DNA from: Palsa-189 sp963803735
Lineage (GTDB): Bacteria; Acidobacteriota; Terriglobia; Acidiferrales; UBA7541
DNA length: 64,000 nt
Direction: 5' to 3'
Assembly (NCBI GenBank): GCA_963803735.1
Contig: CAWDNV010000013.1
Span: 310,001 to 374,000, forward strand
Below, one piece after another: positions 52,486 through 60,664 of the stretch. The notes beneath the pieces were generated by a model, which had not been told where the DNA came from, searched no databases, and saw nothing but the letters and a program-made list of their open reading frames with translations. The position numbers were made by a program, and so were the translations under genes. Within the stretch, counting starts at the first letter, position 1, and every line of letters starts with the position of its first letter.

Positions 52486-53616
52486 ATGCGAAGGCGAGCC
52501 TCAGGCCCAAATGTACAGCCGCTTCGGTACAGGTTTGTAGTAGCTCCCTCAGAAAGGGGACTTCCACTGAAAATCGCTCAAGTCGCACCGCTATTTGAGA
52601 GTGTCCCGCCCAGGCTCTACGGCGGAACCGAACGTGTGGTGTCTTACCTTACGGAAGAGCTCGTGGCGATGGGGCATGAGGTTACGCTTTTCGCCAGCGG
52701 CGACTCGAAAACGCAGGCCGAGTTGATTGCCGTCTCTCCCCGCGCCTTGCGATTAAGCCGCGAATGCGTAGATCCATTCATCTATCACACGTTACTCCTG
52801 GAGCAGGTATTCCAGCGTCATGAAGCATTTGACTTGATCCATTTCCATACAGATTATCTGCACTTCCCCGCCACTCGCAGACTGGAACTACGCCACATCA
52901 CCACCCTTCATGGCCGGTTAGATATACCTGACTTGGTGCCATTTTACCGCGAGTACGCGGAAATGCCCTTGACGTCAATCTCAATGGTTCAACGCAAACC
53001 GTTGTCCTGGGCCAATTGGGTAGCCAACGTCTATCATGGACTTCCGAGAGACCTGTTCACTCCGCGCGCGGAGACGGGCAAATACTTGGCGGTGGTGGGC
53101 CGCGTCTCACCGGAAAAACGCGTTGATCGGGCAATTCGCATCGCGTTGCGAGCTGGCATTCCGCTAAAAATCGCGGCTAAAGTCGATATACCGGACCGGG
53201 AATACTTTACGCGCGAAATCGAGCCAATGCTTCGAGAGCCATCTATCGAGTTCCTGGGCGAAATCTCTGAGCCCGAAAAAAATGAGTTGCTAGGCCATGC
53301 TTACGCGTTACTATTTCCAATTGGATGGCCTGAGCCTTTCGGATTAGCAATGATCGAAGCGATGGCTTGCGGCACGCCCGTAATCGCTTATCCGTTCGGC
53401 TCTGTGCCGGAAGTCGTAGATGAAGGCAAGACCGGATTCATCGTAAACGATGAAGAAGAGGCCGTAAAAGCTCTCCAGAAAGTAGAAGGTCTCAACCGGA
53501 TGGTATGCCGGCGCGTTTTCGAAGAGCGCTTTTCCGCCGAACGTATGGCACGTGAGTACGTCGCTGTGTACTCCTATCTATGTGAACCGGAGAGCACCTC
53601 CAGGATGATTTCCTGA
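52486..53616 (+). CDS. GT4 glycosyltransferase
   Basis: The conserved part starts at residue 28 with KIAQVAPLFESVPPRLYGGT and continues with HFHTDYLHFPATRR, VGRVSPEKRVDRAIR, and IGWPEPFGLAMIEAMACGTP containing the EX7E-type motif. The ATG at 52486 gives 376 residues but a basic, non-conserved leader; a CTG at 52567 preceded by AGAAAGGGGA would start exactly at the conserved core. Immediate linkage to a glycogen debranching gene suggests a role with alpha-glucan or a storage-related glycoside, not surface glycan. Confidence 0.83.
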   Translation: MRRRASGPNVQPLRYRFVVAPSERGLPLKIAQVAPLFESVPPRLYGGTERVVSYLTEELVAMGHEVTLFASGDSKTQAELIAVSPRALRLSRECVDPFIYHTLLLEQVFQRHEAFDLIHFHTDYLHFPATRRLELRHITTLHGRLDIPDLVPFYREYAEMPLTSISMVQRKPLSWANWVANVYHGLPRDLFTPRAETGKYLAVVGRVSPEKRVDRAIRIALRAGIPLKIAAKVDIPDREYFTREIEPMLREPSIEFLGEISEPEKNELLGHAYALLFPIGWPEPFGLAMIEAMACGTPVIAYPFGSVPEVVDEGKTGFIVNDEEEAVKALQKVEGLNRMVCRRVFEERFSAERMAREYVAVYSYLCEPESTSRMIS

Positions 53617-53628
53617 ACGGAGACTCGC

Positions 53629-55800
53629 TTGGATGAAGTCATCCGCATCAAGGAAGAGTTTTACGTCCTCGCCACTTCAGCACTATCCGACAGCCGGCCA
53701 CGCGTTCTCAAATATGGTGATACATGTGGAGTGTTTGATTGGCATGGCGATATCCTCTCAGCGGGATCCCTTGCTCACGGTCTTTATCACAAAGAGACGA
53801 GACATCTTTCAAGATTAGTCCTGCGATTCGAAAACAAACCGCTCGAGCTTTTGAGCTCTTCGGTGAAGAACAAGAATTCCTTTTTTGCCGTCGATCTCAC
53901 CAATCTGGATTTGTCGACCGACGGCAGAGTCGAGCTCCCGCGCGGCAGCATTCATTTCTTTCGGTCGAAATTCATTTGGCAGAGCATCTGCTTCGAACGG
54001 TTGCGGCTGATGAATTTTGCCTCGCACAAAGTAAGCCTCTTCCTTACCTACGAATATGACGCTGACTTCGTGGACATATTTGAAGTGCGCGGGTCTAAAC
54101 GCGAGAGAAGAGGCCAGCAGCAGGAGCCAAAGGTCAGCCCGGCAAGCGTGCAGTTTGCTTATTGCGGCCTCGATAAAGTGATGCGCGAAACACGATTGAA
54201 CTTCTACCCACAGCCCGCACGAATTTCAGGTAAAAGCGCCTATTTTGAGATAGACATCCAGCCCCGCGCCGAGGCTTTTGTCTATCTTGATATTTGCTGC
54301 GAACCTGAACGCGAATGCGAATGCCGCCCACCTCGAAGCTACAAACAGGCTCTTAGCGAGACGAAAACTTTCCACGCGAGCATCGACGCGCGGCTTTGCC
54401 GGGTCACGAGCTCCAATGAGCGATTCACCGAATGGATCAGCCGCTCTGAATCCGATCTGGAAATGATGACGGTCGGCAATCCCGAAGGAGCCTACCCCTA
54501 CGCTGGCGTCCCATGGTTCAACACAATATTCGGCCGTGATGGCCTAATCACCGCGTTCGAAATCCTTTGGGCTGAGCCCGGGGTAGCCAAAGGTGTCCTC
54601 CAGTTTCTGGCCGAAACCCAAGCAGACAGTGTAGTTCCTGAGCAAGACGCGGAACCGGGGAAGATTCTTCACGAGATGCGAAAGGGTGAAATGGCCGCGC
54701 TCAAGGAGATTCCTTTCGGCCGCTATTACGGCAGCGTGGACTCAACGCCTCTGTTCGTGATGTTAGCCGCCGCTTACTACGAGCGCACCGGCGATCTCGA
54801 ATTCATCAATTCGATCTGGGACCACATCGAACGAGCTCTGGATTGGATGGATCACTACGGTGACGTCGACGGCGACGGGTTCTTGGAGTATACCCGGCGT
54901 TCCGGCAAAGGATTGGTGCAGCAGGGCTGGAAGGACTCACATGATTCCGTTTTCAGTGAGGATGGCACGCTGGCCGAACCTCCTATCGCACTGTGTGAAG
55001 TTCAGGGCTATGCCTACGCCGCAAGGAAAGGAGCTGCGGAGTTAGCCCGTAAACGAGGGTTGATCAACTTCGCAGGGCGTTTATCCCAACAGGCAGGTGT
55101 TCTCCAGGAGCGCTTCGAAGAGGCCTTCTGGGTCGAAGAACTGGGGACTTATGCCTTCGCTTTGGATGGAAAGAAGCGGCAGTGCCGTGTGACCGTTTCT
55201 AATCCGGGTCATTGCCTCTGGACGCGGATCGCTCGGGCGGACCGAGCCAAACGCGTGGCAGAAGGGTTAATGGATCAGAATCTCTTTTCGGGATGGGGGG
55301 TGCGCACGGTGGGCACGCGTGAAGCCCGATATAACCCCATGTCGTATCACAACGGGTCCGTGTGGCCCCACGACAATGCTTTGGTCGCGCTTGGTCTGGC
55401 CCAATACGGCTTTACAAGCTACTCCCTGCGGCTTCTGGAAAGCATGTTTGAAGCAAGCCTCCATTTCGAATTTCAGAGGCTGCCCGAACTGTTCTGCGGT
55501 TTTCGGCGAAGAATCGGAGATGGCCCCACCCTTTACCCAGTGGCTTGTTCGCCGCAATCCTGGGCTGCAGCCGCTGTCTTCATGCTGTTGCAGGCAAGCT
55601 TAGGCATGACCGTTTCCGGCACGAGCCCAAGCGTGCATTTTCGCGATTCTTATTTGCCGTCGATAGTGGACTACATTTTGGTGGAAAATCTTAAAGTTGG
55701 AAAATCGAAGCTGAGCCTGATTGTGCGCCGGCAGCCGCACGGCGTGGGTATCGACGTCATTCGCAGGGAAGGAGAAGTGGAAGTAGCAGTATTGAAGTGA
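53629..55800 (+). CDS. Amylo-alpha-1,6-glucosidase (glycogen debranching enzyme type)
   Basis: A 723-residue protein starting at TTG 53629, 12 bases after the GT4 stop. N-terminal GDE_N_bis-type beta-domain (about 10-250: FDWHGDILSAGSLAHGLYHK), then an (alpha/alpha)6 domain: YAGVPWFNTIFGRDGLITAF, GWKDSHDSVFSEDGTLAE, ALCEVQGYAYAA and MSYHNGSVWPHDNALVALGL. These are family motifs of glycogen-debranching GH133-like enzymes. It cuts alpha-1,6 branch points and so would feed linear glucan to treY. Substrate could also be another branched oligosaccharide. Confidence 0.87.
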   Translation: MDEVIRIKEEFYVLATSALSDSRPRVLKYGDTCGVFDWHGDILSAGSLAHGLYHKETRHLSRLVLRFENKPLELLSSSVKNKNSFFAVDLTNLDLSTDGRVELPRGSIHFFRSKFIWQSICFERLRLMNFASHKVSLFLTYEYDADFVDIFEVRGSKRERRGQQQEPKVSPASVQFAYCGLDKVMRETRLNFYPQPARISGKSAYFEIDIQPRAEAFVYLDICCEPERECECRPPRSYKQALSETKTFHASIDARLCRVTSSNERFTEWISRSESDLEMMTVGNPEGAYPYAGVPWFNTIFGRDGLITAFEILWAEPGVAKGVLQFLAETQADSVVPEQDAEPGKILHEMRKGEMAALKEIPFGRYYGSVDSTPLFVMLAAAYYERTGDLEFINSIWDHIERALDWMDHYGDVDGDGFLEYTRRSGKGLVQQGWKDSHDSVFSEDGTLAEPPIALCEVQGYAYAARKGAAELARKRGLINFAGRLSQQAGVLQERFEEAFWVEELGTYAFALDGKKRQCRVTVSNPGHCLWTRIARADRAKRVAEGLMDQNLFSGWGVRTVGTREARYNPMSYHNGSVWPHDNALVALGLAQYGFTSYSLRLLESMFEASLHFEFQRLPELFCGFRRRIGDGPTLYPVACSPQSWAAAAVFMLLQASLGMTVSGTSPSVHFRDSYLPSIVDYILVENLKVGKSKLSLIVRRQPHGVGIDVIRREGEVEVAVLK

Positions 55801-55807
55801 CTCTGCC

Positions 55808-56926
55808 CTAGTCGCAAGCGTGTGCGACGAGAGCTCTCCGGGGCACGACCGCTCGTATCGCCATTCCATCGTCCGGCAATGTGATTTCGAATAGCCCTCC
55901 TACTTCAAGGATTCGTTGCCGCAGCGCCGACAGCCCGACGCCCGACTCCGTACGTGAGGTCAGTATAAATTTCTGAGCTAATCCGATTCCGCCGGAAGCT
56001 ATGACTTCCACGAAAATGCTCGTCGGGACGGCGCCGATCTTGACTTGCACATTCTCGCCAGCCGATTGTCCGTGGATAGTTGCCAGCGCTTCCTGAACGA
56101 CGCGAAAAAGAGCGATTTCCAAATCTCGATCGAGCCGGCCCAGATTCGGCTCGATATCCAATTCGACTTTTACTTTGGTCCCTTCCATAAATCGATCCAC
56201 TTGGAGGTGGACGGCTGCTCCCAAACCGAGATCATCAAGCAAGGGAGGGTAAAGAAGATTGGATGTTACACGGATCTCTCTACAGCACCGCTTGATAAGC
56301 TCCCGACACTCATCAACGACGGGATTCTTGCGGCCGGTGGCAGCAATAGAGGCTCTCTGCAGGCCGTCCAGTTTCATCTGTAAGGCCACCAGGTATTGAC
56401 CGGCACTGTCGTGAAGCCCGTGAGCAATTTTCCTTTTTTCCTCGTCGTGTGTGCGCAGTGATAAGCCGAGTAATGCGCTTTGTTCTTTGGCCACGGCCTC
56501 GGCCTTTCGGCATTCTTCTACATCCGTGCAGGAGATGACTAGGCCGCCCGATTGATCGGCAAGGAGGGAGCAATGGCACTGATGGCGGCGATAGCTTCCA
56601 TCGGTTGCACGCTTCAGCCGAGCTTCGCACTCCCCACCGCCCGGCGCGGTCGATCTCCGGAGCAGTTTTGTGAAATTGTCGCGATCGTCGCGATGGAATG
56701 CCCGCAGCCATCCAAAATCAAGACTTTCTTTCTCGGAAAGGCCCGTATAGTTTTGCCAATACGCGTTGAAATATCGGCCATTCCCTTGTGGCGTGACGAC
56801 GCATACGATTTGAGAGATGTGATCGGTCAAATTCCGGAAGTTCCATTCCTCCGCCCGAATTGTGCGCGCAGATTCAGACACTCCACCATCGGGAGCGCTC
56901 GAATATTCAAATGTTTTCAGCGACAT
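55808..56926 (-). CDS. PAS-containing histidine kinase with degenerate ATP site
   Basis: A 372-residue soluble protein: PAS domain (about 25-140; YFNAYWQNYTGLSEKE), HisKA_3 dimerisation part with the phospho-acceptor His172 (RKIAHGLHDSAGQYLVALQ), and a HATPase_c domain. In that domain the N-box reads EALATIH (about 279-285), so the usual Asn is Thr283; the D-x-G box reads VEVIASGGIGL, so Asp is replaced by Ala310. The later GVGLSALRQRI box is intact. ATP binding may be weak, or the protein may be a pseudokinase. No response regulator gene is adjacent. Confidence 0.82.
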   Translation of the reverse strand: MSLKTFEYSSAPDGGVSESARTIRAEEWNFRNLTDHISQIVCVVTPQGNGRYFNAYWQNYTGLSEKESLDFGWLRAFHRDDRDNFTKLLRRSTAPGGGECEARLKRATDGSYRRHQCHCSLLADQSGGLVISCTDVEECRKAEAVAKEQSALLGLSLRTHDEEKRKIAHGLHDSAGQYLVALQMKLDGLQRASIAATGRKNPVVDECRELIKRCCREIRVTSNLLYPPLLDDLGLGAAVHLQVDRFMEGTKVKVELDIEPNLGRLDRDLEIALFRVVQEALATIHGQSAGENVQVKIGAVPTSIFVEVIASGGIGLAQKFILTSRTESGVGLSALRQRILEVGGLFEITLPDDGMAIRAVVPRRALVAHACD

Positions 56927-57216
56927 TTTCGCGGTGCCTATTTACACGAATATCTTCTGCTGCCATCGGCAGCTTCGATGCAACAAATTGTCACTTCCGA
57001 AGGAATGGAGGCCCCTAATAAACAGCGAAAGCTGTATATCTTCAATACACTGAGTTCTGTATTTCTTTAGACTCCTTCGAGTCGGCGAAAATTCCATTTC
57101 ACAGCAGGTATACGGCAATCCAGCGCTCACTCTTGATGCTTAGCCCTGATAGTGCGCTCAAACTGTGCTATCTACACTCCGCCTCGGATCGAAAGCGGCG
57201 GAAAAAGGGAGGCGTC

Positions 57217-57765
57217 ATGAAACCTTCATCATTGCAGGACTTGTTTCTTATCGAGTTGAGTGACCTTTATGATGCTGAGCATCAATTGATCAAGGCATTG
57301 CCAAAAATGGCCAAGGCATCTTCGGCGGAGATCTTGCGGGGAGCTTTTGAGGAGCATCTGGAAAAAACCAAAGAACATGCCGCGCGAATCGAACGTATCT
57401 TTGCCGACCTCGATATGCCGCCTAAGCGCGAGAAGTGTAAGGGCATGCAGGGGCTCATTTCCGAGGGCAACGACCTGCTGAAAAAGAAGCTGAATCCCGA
57501 CGTTCAGGATGCGGGAATCATCGCCGCCGCCCAACGGGTTGAACACTACGAAATTGCCGCCTACGGATGCGTGAGGACGTACGCCGAATTGCTCCAGAAT
57601 CGGCAGGCGGTTGATCTCTTAGAGCAGACCCTTCAGGAAGAAAAGGACGCTGACGAGAAGCTGACGGAACTGGCACAGCAGATTAACGTCGAAGCGCAGG
57701 CTCCCGAGGAAGCCGAACTCGAAGGGGGAGACGAGGCCAAGCGTCGAGCAAAAGCTGCATCCTGA
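57217..57765 (+). CDS. DUF892 (YciE-type) ferritin-like protein
   Basis: From ATG 57217, with GGGAGG upstream, 182 residues: SSLQDLFLIELSDLYDAEHQ, AFEEHLEKTKEHAARIERIF, AAAQRVEHYEIAAYGCVRTY and EEKDADEKL. This helical layout with conserved Glu/His pairs is the DUF892 family of ferritin-like proteins linked to stress response. The tail is acidic then basic (AELEGGDEAKRRAKAAS). An upstream in-frame ATG at 57133 lacks conservation. Confidence 0.87.
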   Translation: MKPSSLQDLFLIELSDLYDAEHQLIKALPKMAKASSAEILRGAFEEHLEKTKEHAARIERIFADLDMPPKREKCKGMQGLISEGNDLLKKKLNPDVQDAGIIAAAQRVEHYEIAAYGCVRTYAELLQNRQAVDLLEQTLQEEKDADEKLTELAQQINVEAQAPEEAELEGGDEAKRRAKAAS

Positions 57766-57811
57766 TTGCGGGCTGCGCCTGCAGATACTCGACGTTCGCC
57801 ACTTTTTCGCT

Positions 57812-60661
57812 TCAGGATGAGTAAAGCAGCGCTACCGGAAATTGACTGAAAATACTGCCTAACAAAATTTCCCGTGAGCGACCTTCCGTCTCTATGCGCT
57901 CGCCTGTGAAGATGTTCTTCCATCGCCGGGCCGTGCCCGGTGGCAATCCGAGCCGATTTTTTCGCCAAGCCTTTGCCCCCAGTGGGAATTCTCCCGAACT
58001 TGTGAGCGCTGTAGTGAAGCGTGGCACGGCCACAAGCACACTTTGCCTCCTGTAAGTGCGCATGAACGCGCAGACATGTTGAAGGATTCTCCTGCCCGCA
58101 TAGACCGGAGCGTAATCTCCTTCGAGAAAAAGATCAGCATGACTACGCCGAAATTCCAGAGCTCTGTTAGTAAGAAAGAGTTTGATGCGACCATCGGCCC
58201 AGTTATACAAAAGAGATGCGAGTGGTACGTTCCCGCCAACCGCCTGTTGAAGGTTCTCCAGGAAACCAGCTCTGATTCTGAAGTCGACAGGGCGGCGATT
58301 GTCCGGATCCGTCATGCTGAAATCCCAGAGTTCATTGCCCTGATAAAGATCCGGATTGCCGGGAGCCGCGATCTTCAGGAGCACTTGCGAAAGCGAATTG
58401 AGCGCTCCGTGGAACGCGATGCGGCTTTGGAAGCGACGAAAGTCAGCCAGGAATCGCCTCGAGCTTGCAGGTTCGAGGATCTGCCAAATAAAATTTCGGA
58501 CCGCTCTTTCGTACATTTCGTTAGGGTTGAGCCAACTTGTGAATTGCTTGGCCTCTCGCGCCGCTTTAATGACAAAGGCCTGCAGACGCTCCCGAAATCT
58601 ATCGATTTCGGCTTCTTCCAGCGGCCACGCTCCGAGGAGAGTCTGGTAAATCAGTAACTCCATGCCAATCGAAGGCGCCGTTTGTCCTTTTTCAATCGAT
58701 TTCTTATCGCGATTCCAGGAACTCCAGCGTCTGAAACGCGTATGCCATTCCTGTGGAATTTCGGACAGGACATGAATGCGTGCGCGTACGTCTTCGCTTC
58801 TTTTTGTGTCATGTGTCGAGGTCGCATTCATCGTGCGCGGCCAAGATCGCTGGCGCTGCTCATTGAACTGATGGAAATTTTGTAGCCCGAATATTTGCTC
58901 CTCGCGGAAGGGGTCGCTGCCTACTTCATTCAGAGAAATCAGCGCGGTATATGTGTAGAAGGCGGTGTCTTCAAACCCTTTGGCCATGGCTGCGCCGGTG
59001 AACATCTGCCACCGGAGCATAAACTCGAGCCATTCCTCAAACCATGAGCTATCAACGCTATCGGGTTTGCGGCGAAATACGCGCCGAAAGAAGGAGAAGA
59101 CCTCGCGGGTAATTTGATTTGTCTCCCTGTGCCCGCGCGCCGCTTGGATTGCACGTTCCAGTTCCAATAGATCGCGCTTGGAGATTTGCTGGTCGCGAAC
59201 GTAAGTGCGATAAACAGGCAGTGCTGCTGTGATCTCTTTGAGAGACGTCTGAAGCTCAGCGAACGGCAAATCGCAAGCTCTCCGATCCATTAATGCGAGG
59301 CGCACAATTCGGCTGTGAATTGCCCGAATTTCAGCTCCAAACAGTTGCTCGATCACCTGCTTTTTGCTTTGGTACCAGGTTTCCGCAAAGGAACTTTCGT
59401 CTCCCGTAAGTCGCTGATAGAGGCGCTCGAGATAACGGTAGCCTGCTGGCTCGACCAGGAGGAGATTGGCGGCGTTCACAAAATCGTAGCCGGTCGTGCC
59501 GGCCACTGGCCATGCGGAAGGCAACTCCTCTGAGCCATTGATTATTTTCTCTACAACGATGTATGGTTGTGGCCGGCCATTTTGGGGAGCAACGACTTCG
59601 TCGATTCGTTTGCGAAGCGCAGATAGATAGTCGTACGGGTCACGCAGGCCGTCGACATGGTCAATTCTCAGCGCGTCGACGGCACCTTCCTTCATCAGGC
59701 GAAGAACTGGAGCATGCCTGGCTTCGAATACCTTAGGGTTGTCTATCCGGATTCCAACCAATTCGTTGATGTCGAAAAAGCGCCGGTAATTGATCTCTTC
59801 TGATGCCCGCCGCCAATAGGCCAGCCGGTAAGCTTGAGAGCATAGCAGCCGGTCGAGACGGTCAAATGACCTGCGCACGCCTTTTATTCCGTTGAAGAGC
59901 CTCAGCGTGCGGTCGAGTGTCTTTTGGAAAAATCCAGGCTCGCGATAGAGCTCCCAAAGCTCATTCTTGAACTCGACGACCTTCAAACGGCGACCGTTTC
60001 CTTCGGCCGAAGACCCTTCGGACGGTGTTGCAAGTTCATCGGCAGTCTCGCACGCTCGCTCGAGCGTCTTGCGAAGGCGGCCAGCAGTTTCATCGCTGCT
60101 GCCCAATTCCTCGAGGCACGCGGCTAAGATGTGCCTGTAGGTTTGCGGCCGAACGGGGAATCTCATGTCGTAGTAGCGGATGAAAAATCCTTGATCGTCA
60201 TAATGGAGGCTGAGCCCCTGCGTCTCGAGCACCCGGCCGTATGTATCACCAAGCACCGGGAGCATAATGCGGGAGCGCTGGAGCGGGTCAGCAGTCCAGT
60301 CAATATCAAAGTACGATGCGAACTCCGATTGCCGGCCGTTCTCGAGCAAATCCATCCACCAGGGATTTTCCTCGCTGGCAGCCATATGGTTGGGAACGAT
60401 ATCCAGCATCAGTCCCATTCCATAGTTGTGTAGCCGGTTGACTAAGCTTTCGAACTCCTCTTCGGTTCCCAGTTCGGAATTGACTCGCGCAGTGTCCGCA
60501 ACGTCATAGCCATGGAGGCTTCCTTTGCGTGCACGGAAGCGAGGCGAAGCATACAGATGAGTGATGCCCAACGCGTGAAGATAGGGCACCAACTCTTCGG
60601 CGTCCCGAAAGCGAAAGTTGAGGTGGAATTGAATGCGGTAGGTAGCGCAGGGCAGGGGCAT
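57812..60661 (-). CDS. treY: Malto-oligosyltrehalose synthase
   Basis: A 949-residue protein, normal for the family. GH13 motifs: ATYRIQFHLNFRFRDAEELV at the start, LMLDIVPNHMA (about 84-94), VDALRIDHVDGLRDP (nucleophile region), YIVVEKIINGSEELP (acid/base Glu) and STHDTKRSEDVRARI. It converts the reducing-end linkage of maltodextrins to an alpha,alpha-1,1 bond. It is the last gene of a trehalose operon: treZ, GH57, treY in transcription order. Confidence 0.93.
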   Translation of the reverse strand: MPLPCATYRIQFHLNFRFRDAEELVPYLHALGITHLYASPRFRARKGSLHGYDVADTARVNSELGTEEEFESLVNRLHNYGMGLMLDIVPNHMAASEENPWWMDLLENGRQSEFASYFDIDWTADPLQRSRIMLPVLGDTYGRVLETQGLSLHYDDQGFFIRYYDMRFPVRPQTYRHILAACLEELGSSDETAGRLRKTLERACETADELATPSEGSSAEGNGRRLKVVEFKNELWELYREPGFFQKTLDRTLRLFNGIKGVRRSFDRLDRLLCSQAYRLAYWRRASEEINYRRFFDINELVGIRIDNPKVFEARHAPVLRLMKEGAVDALRIDHVDGLRDPYDYLSALRKRIDEVVAPQNGRPQPYIVVEKIINGSEELPSAWPVAGTTGYDFVNAANLLLVEPAGYRYLERLYQRLTGDESSFAETWYQSKKQVIEQLFGAEIRAIHSRIVRLALMDRRACDLPFAELQTSLKEITAALPVYRTYVRDQQISKRDLLELERAIQAARGHRETNQITREVFSFFRRVFRRKPDSVDSSWFEEWLEFMLRWQMFTGAAMAKGFEDTAFYTYTALISLNEVGSDPFREEQIFGLQNFHQFNEQRQRSWPRTMNATSTHDTKRSEDVRARIHVLSEIPQEWHTRFRRWSSWNRDKKSIEKGQTAPSIGMELLIYQTLLGAWPLEEAEIDRFRERLQAFVIKAAREAKQFTSWLNPNEMYERAVRNFIWQILEPASSRRFLADFRRFQSRIAFHGALNSLSQVLLKIAAPGNPDLYQGNELWDFSMTDPDNRRPVDFRIRAGFLENLQQAVGGNVPLASLLYNWADGRIKLFLTNRALEFRRSHADLFLEGDYAPVYAGRRILQHVCAFMRTYRRQSVLVAVPRFTTALTSSGEFPLGAKAWRKNRLGLPPGTARRWKNIFTGERIETEGRSREILLGSIFSQFPVALLYSS

Positions 60662-60664
60662 GGG

